The notes beneath the pieces are model-generated. The model made no database searches, had not been told where the DNA came from, and was given only the letters and a program-made list of their open reading frames with translations. A program made the translations under genes and the position numbers. A DNA stretch of 64,000 nt, from assembly GCA_033782935.1 (NCBI GenBank), contig JAWQEG010000166.1, forward strand, positions 3,438,001-3,502,000, written 5' to 3'. This DNA comes from Petrolisthes cinctipes (Eukaryota; Arthropoda; Malacostraca; Decapoda; Porcellanidae). Shown piece by piece: positions 50,743 to 61,881 of the stretch. Position 1 is the stretch's first letter, and every line of letters begins with the position of its first letter.

Positions 50743-52936
50743 GCCTTAATTTGAGATATAAACGAGTACAGAAGATGCATGCACATATCGACTTTTGGGC
50801 ACCTAAAAGATCGATTTTCAGTATGTTATGGGCCTGTATTTTGAAAATACTCTAACACGGAGTAGGCATGTACAGTTCCCTTCTGGGACCCCAAAATATT
50901 GAATTTTCGGGTGTTTTGGGGCTCAATTTGAAATATCGACTTTAGGCACCTAAAATATCGATTTTTAGCATGTTTTGGGCCTATATTTTGAAAATATTCT
51001 AGCACTGAGTAGGCATGTACAGATCGCTTCTGGGACCCCAAAATATCGAATTTTCGGGTGTTTTGAGCCTGAATTTGAGATATAAAAGGGTACAGAAGAT
51101 GCATGCACATATCGACTTTTGGGCACCTTAAATATCGATTTTGAGCATGTTTTAGGTCTGTATCTTGAAAACATTCTAACTAGGAGTAGGGATGTACAGA
51201 TCGCTTCTAGGACCCAAAAATACCGAATTTTCGGGTGTTTTGAGCCTGAATTTGAGATATAAACGGGTACAGAATATGCATGCACATATTGACTTTGGGC
51301 ACCTAAAATATCGATTTTCAGCATGTTTTGGGCCTGTATTTTGAAAATAATCTAACTAGGAGTAGGCTTGTACAGATCGCTTCTGGGACCCCAAAATATC
51401 GAATTTTCGGGTGTTTTGAGCCTGAATTTGAGATATAAACGGGTACAGATGATGCATGCACATATCGACTTTGGACACTTAAAATATCGATTTTTAGCAT
51501 GTTTTGAGCCTATATTTTGAAAAAATTCTAGCACTGAGTAGGCATGTACAGATCGCTTGTGGGACCCAAAAATATCGAATTTTCGGGTGTTTTGAGGCTA
51601 AATTTGGGATATAAACATGTACAGAAGATGCATTTACCTATCGACTTTTGGGCACCTAAAAGTTCGATTTTCAGTATGTTTTGAGCCTGTATTTTGAAAA
51701 TACTCTAACACGGAGTAGGCATGTACAGTTCGCTTCTGGGACCCCTAAATATCGAATTTTCGGGTGTTTGGGCCTGAATTAGAGATATCGTCTTTGGGGA
51801 CCTAAAATATCGATTTTTAGCATGTTTTGGGCCTATATTTTGAAAATATTCTAGCACTAAGTAGGCACGTACAGATCACTTCTGGGACCCAAAAATATCG
51901 AATTTTCGGAGGTTTTGAGCCTGAATTTGAGACATAAACGGGTACAGATGATGCATTCACATATCGACTTTGGTCACCTAAAATATCGATTTTCAGCTTA
52001 TTTTGGGCCTGTATTTTGAAAATACTCTAACACGGAGTAAGCAAGTACAGATCGCTTCTGGGACCCCAAAATATCGAATTTTCGGGTGTTTTGAGCCTGA
52101 ATTTGAGATATAAACGGGAACAGAAGATGCATCCACATATCGACTTTTGGGCACCTAAAAGATCGATTTTCAGTATGTTTTGGGCCTGTATATTGAAAAT
52201 ACTCTAACACGGAGTAGGCATGTACAGATCGCTTCTGGGACCCCAAAATATCGAATTTTTGGGTGTTTTTGGCCTGAATTTGAGATATCGACTTTGGGCA
52301 CCTAAAATATTGATTTTTAGCATGTTTTGGGCCTATATTTTGAAAATATTCTAGCACTGAGTAGGCATGTACAGATCGCATCTGGGACCACAAAATATCG
52401 AATTTTCGGGTGTTTTGAGCCTGAATTTGAGATATAAACGGGTACAGAAGATGCATGCACATATCGACTTTTGGGCACCTAAAATATCGATTTTGAGCAT
52501 GTTTTGGGTCTGTATCTTGAAAACATTCTAACTAGGAGTAGGGATGTACAATTCGCTTCTGGGACCCAAAAATACCGAATTTTCGGGTGTTTTGAGCCTG
52601 AATTTGAGATATAAACAGGTACAGAAGATGCATGCACATATCGACTTTGGACACTTAAAATATCGATTTTCAGCATGTTTTGGGCCTGTATTTTGAAAAT
52701 ACTCTAACTAGGAGTAGGCATGTACAGTTCGCTTCTGGGACCCAAAAATATCGAATTTTTGGGAGTTTTGAGGTTAAATTTGGGATATAAACGGGTACAG
52801 AAGATGCATTTACATATCGACTTTTGGGCACCTAAAAGATCGATTTTCAATATGTTTTGAGCCTGTATTTTGAAAATACTCTAACACGGAGTAGGCATGT
52901 ACAGTTCGCTTCTGGGACCCCAAAATATCGAATTTT

Positions 52937-55900
52937 AGGGTGTTTTGAGGTTGAATTTGGGTTATAAACGGGTGCAGAAGATGAATACACATGTTGACTT
53001 TGGTCACCTAAAATATCGATTTTCAGCTTGTTTTGGGCCTGTATTTTGAAAATACTCTAACACGGAGTAAACAAGTACATATCGCTTCTGGGACCCCAAA
53101 ATATCGAATTTTTGGGTGTTTTGAGCTTGAATTTGAGATATAAACGGGTACAGAAGATGCATCAACGTTTTGACTTTTGGGCATCTAAAAGATCGATTTT
53201 CAGTATGTTTTGGGCCTGTATATTGAAAATACTCTAGCACGGAGTAGGCATGTACAGATCGCTTCTGGGACCCCAAAATATCGAATTTTTGGGTGTTTTT
53301 GCCCGGAATTTGATATATCGACTTTAGGCACCTAAAATATCGATTTTTAGCATGTTTTCGGCCTATATTTTGAAAATATTCTAGCACTGAGTAGGCATGT
53401 ACAGATCGCTTCTGGGACCCCAAAATATCGAATTTTCGGGTGTTTTGAGCCTGAATTTGAGATATAAACGGGTACAGAAGATGTATGCACATATTGACTT
53501 TGGGCACCTAAAATATCGATTTTCAGCATGTTTTGGGCCTGTATTTTGAAAATACTCTAACTAGGAGTAGGCATGTACAGATCGCTTCTGGGACCCAAAA
53601 ATATCGAATTTTTGGGTGTTTTGAGCCTGAATTTGAGATATAAGCGGGTACAGAAGATGCATGCACATATCGACTTTGGACACTTAAAATATCGATTTTT
53701 AGCATGTTTTGAGCCTATATTTTTTTTTTTTAAACATTCTAGCACTGACTAGACATGTACAGATTGCTTCTGGGACCCAAAATTATCACTTTTTCGGGAG
53801 TTTTGAGGTTGAATTTGAGATATAAACAAGTGCAGAAGATGCATACACATGTTGACTTTGGGCACCTAAAATATCGATTTTCAGCATGTTTTTAGCTTTC
53901 ATTTGAGTAGGCATGTACAGATCTCTTCTGGGACCCCAAAATATCAAATTTTCAAGTGTTTGGAGCCTTAATTTGAGATATAAACGGGTACAGAAGATGC
54001 ATGCACATATCGACTTTTGGGCACCTAAAAGATCGATTTTCAGTATGTTTTGGGCCTGTATTTTGAAAATACTCTAACACGGAGTAGGCATGTACAGTTC
54101 GCTTCTGGGACCCCAAAATATTGAATTTTCGGGTGTTTTGGGGCTCAATTTGAAATATCGACTTTAGACACCTAAAATATCGATTTTTAGCATGTTTTGG
54201 GCCTATATTTTGAAAATATTCTAGCACTGAGTAGGCATGTACAGATCGCTTCTGGGACCCCAAAATATCGAATTTTCGGGTGTTTTGAGCCTTAATTTGA
54301 GATATAAACGGGTACAGAAGATGCATGCACATATCGACTTTTGGGCACCTAAATTTCGATTTTGAGCATGTTTTAGGTCTGTATCTTGAAAACATTCTAA
54401 CTAGGAGTAGGGATGTACAGATCGCTTCTAGGACCGAAAAATACCGAATTTTCGGGTGTTTTGAGCCTGAATTTGAGATATAAATGGGTACAGAATATGC
54501 ATGCACATATTGACTTTGGGCACCTAAAATATCGATTTTCAGCATGTTTTGGGCCTGTATTTTGAAAATCATCTAACTAGGAGTAGGCTTGTACAGATCG
54601 CTTCTGGGACCCAAAAATATCGAATTTTCGGGTGTTTTGAGCCTGAATTTGAGATATAAACGGGTACAGATGATGCATGCACATATGGACTTTGGACACT
54701 TAAAATATCGATTTTTAGCATGTTTTGAGCCTATATTTTGAAAAAATTCTAGCACTGAGTAGGCATGTACAGATCGCTTGTGGGACCCAAAAATATCGAC
54801 TTTTCGTGTGTTTTGAGGTTAAATTTGGGATATAAACGGGTACAGAAGATGCATTTACATATCGACTTTTGGGCACCTAAAATATCGATTTTTAGCATCT
54901 TTTGAGCCTATATTTTGAAAAAATTCTAGCACTGAGTAGGCATGTACAGATCGCTTCTGGGACCAAAAAATATTGAATTTTCGGGTGTTTTGAGGTTGAA
55001 TTTGGGTTATAAACGGGTGCAGAAGATGAATACACATGTTGACTTTGGTCACCTAAAATATCGATTTTCAGCTTGTTTTGGGCCTGTATTTGGAAAATAC
55101 TCTAACACGGAGTAAGCAAGTACAGATCGCTTCTGGGACCCCAAATAATCGAATTTTCGGGTGTTTTGAGCTTGAATTTGAGATTTAAACGGGTACAGAA
55201 GATGCATCAACATTTTGACTTTTGGGCACCTAAAAGATCGACTTTCAGTATGTTTTGGGCCTGTATATTGAAAATACTCTAACACGGAGTAGGCATGTAC
55301 AGATCGCTTCTGGGACCCAAAAATATCGAATTTTCGGGTGTTTTGAGCCTGAATTTGAGATATAAGCGGGTACAGAAGATGCATGCACATATCGACTTTG
55401 GACATTTAAAATATCGATTTTTAGCATGTTTTGAGCCTATATTTTGAAAACATTCTAGCACTGACTAGGCATGTACAGATCGCTTCTGGGACCTAAAATT
55501 ATCAATTTTTCGGGTGTTTTGAGGTTGAATTTGAGATATAAACAAGTGCAGATGATGCATACACATGTTGACTTTGGGCACCTAAAATATCGATTTTCAG
55601 CATGTTTTGGGCCTGCATCTGAGTAGGCATGTACAGATCTCTTCTGGGACTCCCAAATATCAAATTTTCGGGTGTTTGGAGCCTTAATTTGAGATATAAA
55701 CGAGTACAGAAGATGCATGCACATATCGACTTTTGGGCACCTAAAAGATCGATTTTCAGTATGTTATGGGCCTGTATTTTGAAAATACTCTAACACGGAG
55801 TAGGCATGTACAGTTCCCTTCTGGGACCCCAAAATATTGAATTTTCGGGTGTTTTGGGGCTCAATTTGAAATATCGACTTTAGGCACCTAAAATATCGAT

Positions 55901-57886
55901 TTTTAGCATGTTTTGGGCCTATATTTTGAAAATATTCTAGCACTGAGTAGGCATGTACAGATCGCTTCTGGGACCCCAAAATATCGAATTTTCGGGTGTT
56001 TTGAGCCTGAATTTGAGATATAAACGGGTACAGAAGATGCATGCACATATCGACTTTTGGGCACCTTAAATATCGATTTTGAGCATGTTTTAGGTCTGTA
56101 TCTTGAAAACATTCTAACTAGGAGTAGGGATGTACAGATCGCTTCTAGGACCCAAAAATACCGAATTTTCGGGTGTTTTGAGCCTGAATTTGAGATATAA
56201 ACGGGTACAGAATATGCATGCACATATTGACTTTGGGCACCTAAAATATCGATTTTCAGCATGTTTTGGGCCTGTATTTTGAAAATAATCTAACTAGGAG
56301 TAGGCTTGTACAGATCGCTTCTGGGACCCCAAAATATCGAATTTTCGGGTGTTTTGAGCCTGAATTTGAGATATAAACGGGTACAGATGATGCATGCACA
56401 TATCGACTTTGGACACTTAAAATATCGATTTTTAGCATGTTTTGAGCCTATATTTTGAAAAAATTCTAGCACTGAGTAGGCATGTACAGATCGCTTGTGG
56501 GACCCAAAAATATCGAATTTTCGGGTGTTTTGAGGCTAAATTTGGGATATAAACATGTACAGAAGATGCATTTACCTATCGACTTTTGGGCACCTAAAAG
56601 TTCGATTTTCAGTATGTTTTGAGCCTGTATTTTGAAAATACTCTAACACGGAGTAGGCATGTACAGTTCGCTTCTGGGACCCCTAAATATCGAATTTTCG
56701 GGTGTTTGGGCCTGAATTAGAGATATCGTCTTTGGGGACCTAAAATATCGATTTTTAGCATGTTTTGGGCCTATATTTTGAAAATATTCTAGCACTAAGT
56801 AGGCACGTACAGATCACTTCTGGGACCCCAAAATATCGAATTTTCGGAGGTTTTGAGCCTGAATTTGAGACATAAACGGGTACAGATGATGCATTCACAT
56901 ATCGACTTTGGTCACCTAAAATATCGATTTTCAGCTTATTTTGGGCCTGTATTTTGAAAATACTCTAACACGGAGTAAGCAAGTACAGATCGCTTCTGGG
57001 ACCCCAAAATATCGAATTTTCGGGTGTTTTGAGCCTGAATTTGAGATATAAACGGGAACAGAAGATGCATCCACATATCGACTTTTGGGCACCTAAAAGA
57101 TCGATTTTCAGTATGTTTTGGGCCTGTATATTGAAAATACTCTAACACGGAGTAGGCATGTACAGATCGCTTCTGGGACCCCAAAATATCGAATTTTTGG
57201 GTGTTTTTGGCCTGAATTTGAGATATCGACTTTGGGCACCTAAAATATTGATTTTTAGCATGTTTTGGGCCTATATTTTGAAAATATTCTAGCACTGAGT
57301 AGGCATGTACAGATCGCATCTGGGACCACAAAATATCGAATTTTCGGGTGTTTTGAGCCTGAATTTGAGATATAAACGGGTACAGAAGATGCATGCACAT
57401 ATCGACTTTTGGGCACCTAAAATATCGATTTTGAGCATGTTTTGGGTCTGTATCTTGAAAACATTCTAACTAGGAGTAGGGATGTACAATTCGCTTCTGG
57501 GACCCAAAAATACCGAATTTTCGGGTGTTTTGAGCCTGAATTTGAGATATAAACAGGTACAGAAGATGCATGCACATATCGACTTTGGACACTTAAAATA
57601 TCGATTTTCAGCATGTTTTGGGCCTGTATTTTGAAAATACTCTAACTAGGAGTAGGCATGTACAGTTCGCTTCTGGGACCCAAAAATATCGAATTTTTGG
57701 GAGTTTTGAGGTTAAATTTGGGATATAAACGGGTACAGAAGATGCATTTACATAACGACTTTTGGGCACCTAAAAGATCGATTTTCAATATGTTTTGAGC
57801 CTGTATTTTGAAAATACTCTAACACGGAGTATGCATGTACAGTTCGCTTCTGGGACCCCAAAATATCGAATTTTAGGGTGTTTTGG
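52937..57886 (+). repeat. 4.76-4.94 kb tandem duplication, copy 2
   Basis: Second copy with few differences, for example CTTTGGGAC-type monomers unchanged but CATAACGAC near 57,753 for CATATCGAC and GTATGCATG near 57,829 for GTAGGCATG. It contains one additional monomer between about 55,016 and 55,288 of the TAAGCAAG/CAGTATG types. It ends where TTTTGGGCCTG replaces TTTTGAGGTTG. Confidence 0.85.
53720..53731 (+). repeat. Poly-T run (12 T) inside a monomer
   Basis: Partner of the 48,959 run at exactly 4,761 bp. Confidence 0.9.
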
Positions 57887-60555
57887 GCCTGAATTTGAGA
57901 TATCGACTTTGGGGACCTAAAATATCGATTTTTAGCATGTTTTGGGCCTATATTTTGAAAATATTCTAGCACTAAGTACAGATCACTTCTGGGACCCCAA
58001 AATATCGAATTTTCGGGTGTTTTAAGCCTGAATTTGAGATATAAACGGGTACAGATGATGCATGCACATATCGACTTTGGACAGTTAAAATATCGATTTT
58101 TAACATGTTTTGAGCCTATATTTTGAAAAAATGCTAGCACTGAGTAGGCATGTACAGATCGCTTATGGGACCCAAAAATAACGAATTTTCGGGTGTTTTG
58201 AGGTTCAATTTGGGATATAAACGGGTGCAGAAGATGCATACACATGTTGACTTTGGTCACCTAAAATATCGATTTTCAGCTTGTTTTGGGCCTGTAATTT
58301 AAAAATATTCTAACACGGAGTAAGCAAGTACAGATCGCTTCTGGTACCCCAAAATATCGAATTTTCGGGTGTTTTGAGCCTGAATTTGAGATATAAACGG
58401 GTACAGAAGATGTATCCACATATCGACTTTTTGGCACCTAAAAGATCGATTTTCAGTATGTTTTGGGCCTGTATATTGAAAATACTCTAACACGGAGTAG
58501 GCATGTACAGATCGCTTCTGGGACCCTATAATATCGAATTTTTGGGTGTTTTTGGCCTGAATTTGAGATATCGACTTTGGGCACCTAAAATATCGATTTT
58601 TAGCATGTTTTGGGCCTATATTTTGAAAATATTCTAGCACTGATTAGGCATGTACAGATCGCTTCTGGAACCCCAAAATATCGAATTTTCGGGTGTTTTG
58701 AGCCTGAATTTGAGATATAAACAGGTACAGAAGATGCATGCACATATCGACTTTTGGGCACCTAAAATATCGATTTTGAGCATGTTTTGGGTCTGTATCT
58801 TGAAAACATTCTAACTAGGAGTAGGGATGTACAGATCACTTCTGGGACCCAAAAATACCGAATTTTAGGGTGTTTTGAGCCTGAATTTAAGATATAAACG
58901 GGTATAGAAGATGCATGCACATATCGACTTTGGACACTTAAAACATCGATTTTCAGCATGTTTTGGGTCTGTATTTTGAAAACATTCTAGCACTGAGTAG
59001 GCATGTACAGATCGCTTCTGGGACCCCAAAATATCGAGTTTTTGGGTTTTTTGGACCTGAATTTGGGATATCGACTTTGGGCACCTAAAATATCGATTTT
59101 TAGCATGTTTTGGGCCTATAATTTGAAAATATTCTAGCACTGAGTAGGCATGTACAGATCGCTTCTTGGACCTCAAAATATCGAATTTTGGGGTGTTTTG
59201 AGCCTGAATTTGAGATATAAACGGGTACAGAAGATGCATGCACATATCGACTTTTGGGCACCTAAAATATCGATTTTGAGCATGTTTTGGGTCTGTATCT
59301 TGAAAACATTCTAACTAGGAGTAGGCATGTACAGATCGCTTCTGTGACCCAAAAATATCGAATTTTCGGGGGTTTTGAGCCTGAATTTGAGATATAAACG
59401 GGTACAGAAGATGCATTCACATATCGACTTTGGACACTTAAAATATCGATTTTTAGCATGTTTTGAGCCTATATTTTGAAATCATTCTAGCACTGACTAG
59501 ACATGTACAGATCGCTTCTGGGACCCAAAATCATCGAATTTTCGGGAGTTTTGAGGTTGAATTTGAGATATAAACGAGTGCAGAAGATGCATACACATGT
59601 TCAATTTGGGTAACTAAAATATCGATTTTTAGCATGTTTTGGGCCTGCATCTGAGTAGGCATGTACAGATCGCTTCTGGGACCCCAAAATATCGAATTTT
59701 CGGGTGTTTTGAGCCTGAATTTGAGATATAAACGGGTAGAGAAGTTGCATGCACATATCGACTTTTGGGCACCTAAAAGATCGATTTGCAGTATGTTTTG
59801 GGCCTGTATTTTGAAAATACTCTAACACGGAGTAGGCATGTACAGTTCGCTTCTGGGACCCCAAAATATCGAATTTTAGGGTGTTTTGGGCCTGAATTTG
59901 ATATATTGACTTTGGGCACCTAAAATATCGATTATTAGCATGATTTGGGCCTATATTTTGAAAATATTCTAGCACTAAGTAGGCACGTACAGATCACTTC
60001 TGGGACCCCAAAATATCGAATTTTCGGGTGTTTTGAGCCTGAATTTTAGATATAAACGGGTACAGATGATGCATGCACATATCGACTTTGGACACTTAAA
60101 TTATCGATTTTTAGCATGTTTTGAGCCTATATTTTGAAAAAATTCTAGCACTGAGTAGGCATGTACAGATCGATTGTGGGACCAATAAATATCGAATTTT
60201 CGGGTGTTTTGAGGTTAAATTTGGGATATAAACGAGTGCAGAAGATGCATACACATGTTCAATTTGGGTACCTAAAATATTGATTTTTAGCATGTTTTGG
60301 GACTGCATCTAAGTAGGCATGTACAGATCGCTTCTGGGACCCAAAAATATCGAATTTTCGGGTGTTTTGAAGTTTAAATTTGGGATATAAACGGGTTCAG
60401 AAGATGCATTTACATATTGACTTTTGGGCACCTAAAAGATCGATTTTCAGTATGTTTTGAGCCTGTATTTTGAAAATACTCTAACACGTAGTAGGCATGT
60501 ACAGTTCGCTTCTGGGACCCCAAAATATCGAATTTTCGGGTGTTTTGGGACTGAA
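57887..60555 (+). repeat. Right part of array: divergent monomers
   Basis: Monomers of all three length classes without a long near-identical partner. The monomer near 57,970 has the 8-bp deletion AAGTACAGATCAC, and the ones near 59,645 and 60,303 have the 18-bp deletion. Variation resembles that of the first 11 kb. No non-satellite sequence is present. Confidence 0.75.
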
Positions 60556-61218
60556 TTTGAGATATCGACTTTGGGGACCTAAAATATCGATTTTTAGCAT
60601 GTTTTGGGCCTATATTTTGAAAATATTCTAGCACTAAGTAGGCATGTACAGATCACTTCTGGGACCCCAAAATATCGAATTTTCGGGTGTTTTGAGCCAG
60701 AATTTGAGATATAAACGGGTACAGATGATGCATGCACATATCGACTTTGGACACTTAAAATATCGATTTTTAGCATGTTTTGAGCCTATATTCTGAAAAA
60801 ATTCTAGCACTGAGTAGGCATGTACAGATCGCTTCTGGGACCCAAAAATATCGAATTTTCGGGTGTTTTGAGGATGAATTTAGGATATAAACGGGTGCAG
60901 ATGTTGACTTTGGTAACCTAAAATATCGATTTTCAGCTTGTTTTGGGCCTGTATTTTGAAAATACTCTAACACGGAGTAAGCAAGTACAGATCGCTTCTG
61001 GGATCCCAAAATATCGAATTTTCGGGTGTTTTGAGCCTGAATTTGAGATATAAACGGGTACAGAAGATGCATCCTCATATTGACTTTTGGGAACCTAAAA
61101 GATCGATTTTCAATATGTTTTGGGCCTGTATATTGAAAATACTCTAACACGGAGTAGGCAAGTACAGATCGCTTCTGGGACCCCAAAATATCTAGTTTTT
61201 GGGCGTTTTGGACCTGAA
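60556..61218 (+). repeat. 663-bp local tandem duplication, copy 1
   Basis: Matches the next 663 bp, including the rare AACGGGTGCAGATGTTGACTTTGG join at 60,892, where a 12-bp stretch (AGATGCATACAC) is missing, and the marks GGGATCCC and TCTAGTTTTTGGGCG. The copies differ at a few sites (GAGGATGAATT against GAGGTTGAATT, and CATCCTCATATTG against CATCCACATATTG). Confidence 0.83.
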
Positions 61219-61881
61219 TTTGAGATATCGACTTTGGGGACCTAAAATATCGATTTTTAGCATGTTTTGGCCCTATATTTTGAAAATATTCTAGCACTAA
61301 GTAGGCATGTACAGATCACTTCTGGGACCCCAAAATATCGAATTTTCGGGTGTTTTGAGCCAGAATTTGAGATATAAACGGGTACAGATGATGCATGCAC
61401 ATATCGACTTTGGACACTTAAAATATCGATTTTTAGCATGTTTTGAGCCTATATTCTGAAAAAATTCTAGCACTGAGTAGGCATGTACAGATCGCTTCTG
61501 GGACCCAAAAATATCGAATTTTCGGGTGTTTTGAGGTTGAATTTAGGATATAAACGGGTGCAGATGTTGACTTTGGTAACCTAAAATATCGATTTTCAGC
61601 TTGTTTTGGGCCTGTATTTTGAAAATACTCTAACACGGAGTAAGCAAGTACAGATCGCTTCTGGGATCCCAAAATATCGAATTTTCGGGTGTTTTGAGCC
61701 TGAATTTGAGATATAAACGGGTACAAAAGATGCATCCACATATTGACTTTTGGGCACCTAAAAGATCGATTTTCAATATGTTTTGGGCCTGTATATTGAA
61801 AATACTCTAACACGGAGTAGGCAAGTACAGATCGCTTCTGGGACCCCAAAATATCTAGTTTTTGGGCGTTTTGGACCTGAA
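61219..61881 (+). repeat. 663-bp local tandem duplication, copy 2
   Basis: Second copy. The match ends near 61,902, where CTTTGGGCACC replaces CTTTGGGGACC. Just beyond, near 61,917-61,940, a monomer carries a small private insertion (ATTATTAGTAGCCTATG in place of ATTTTTAGCATG). Confidence 0.82.

Larger units (their letters stand above)
48176..52936 (+). repeat. 4.76-4.94 kb tandem duplication, copy 1
   Basis: Bases 48,176-50,255 match 52,937-55,016 at an offset of 4,761. Bases 50,350-52,949 match 55,288-57,886 at an offset of 4,938. The offsets differ by 177 bp, one monomer, gained in copy 2 near 55.0-55.3 kb or lost here. Marks include the 12-T run at 48,959, GCTTTCATTTGAG near 49,135, GTTCCCTTCTGGG near 50,876 and GGGGCTCAATTTG. 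Confidence 0.85.
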
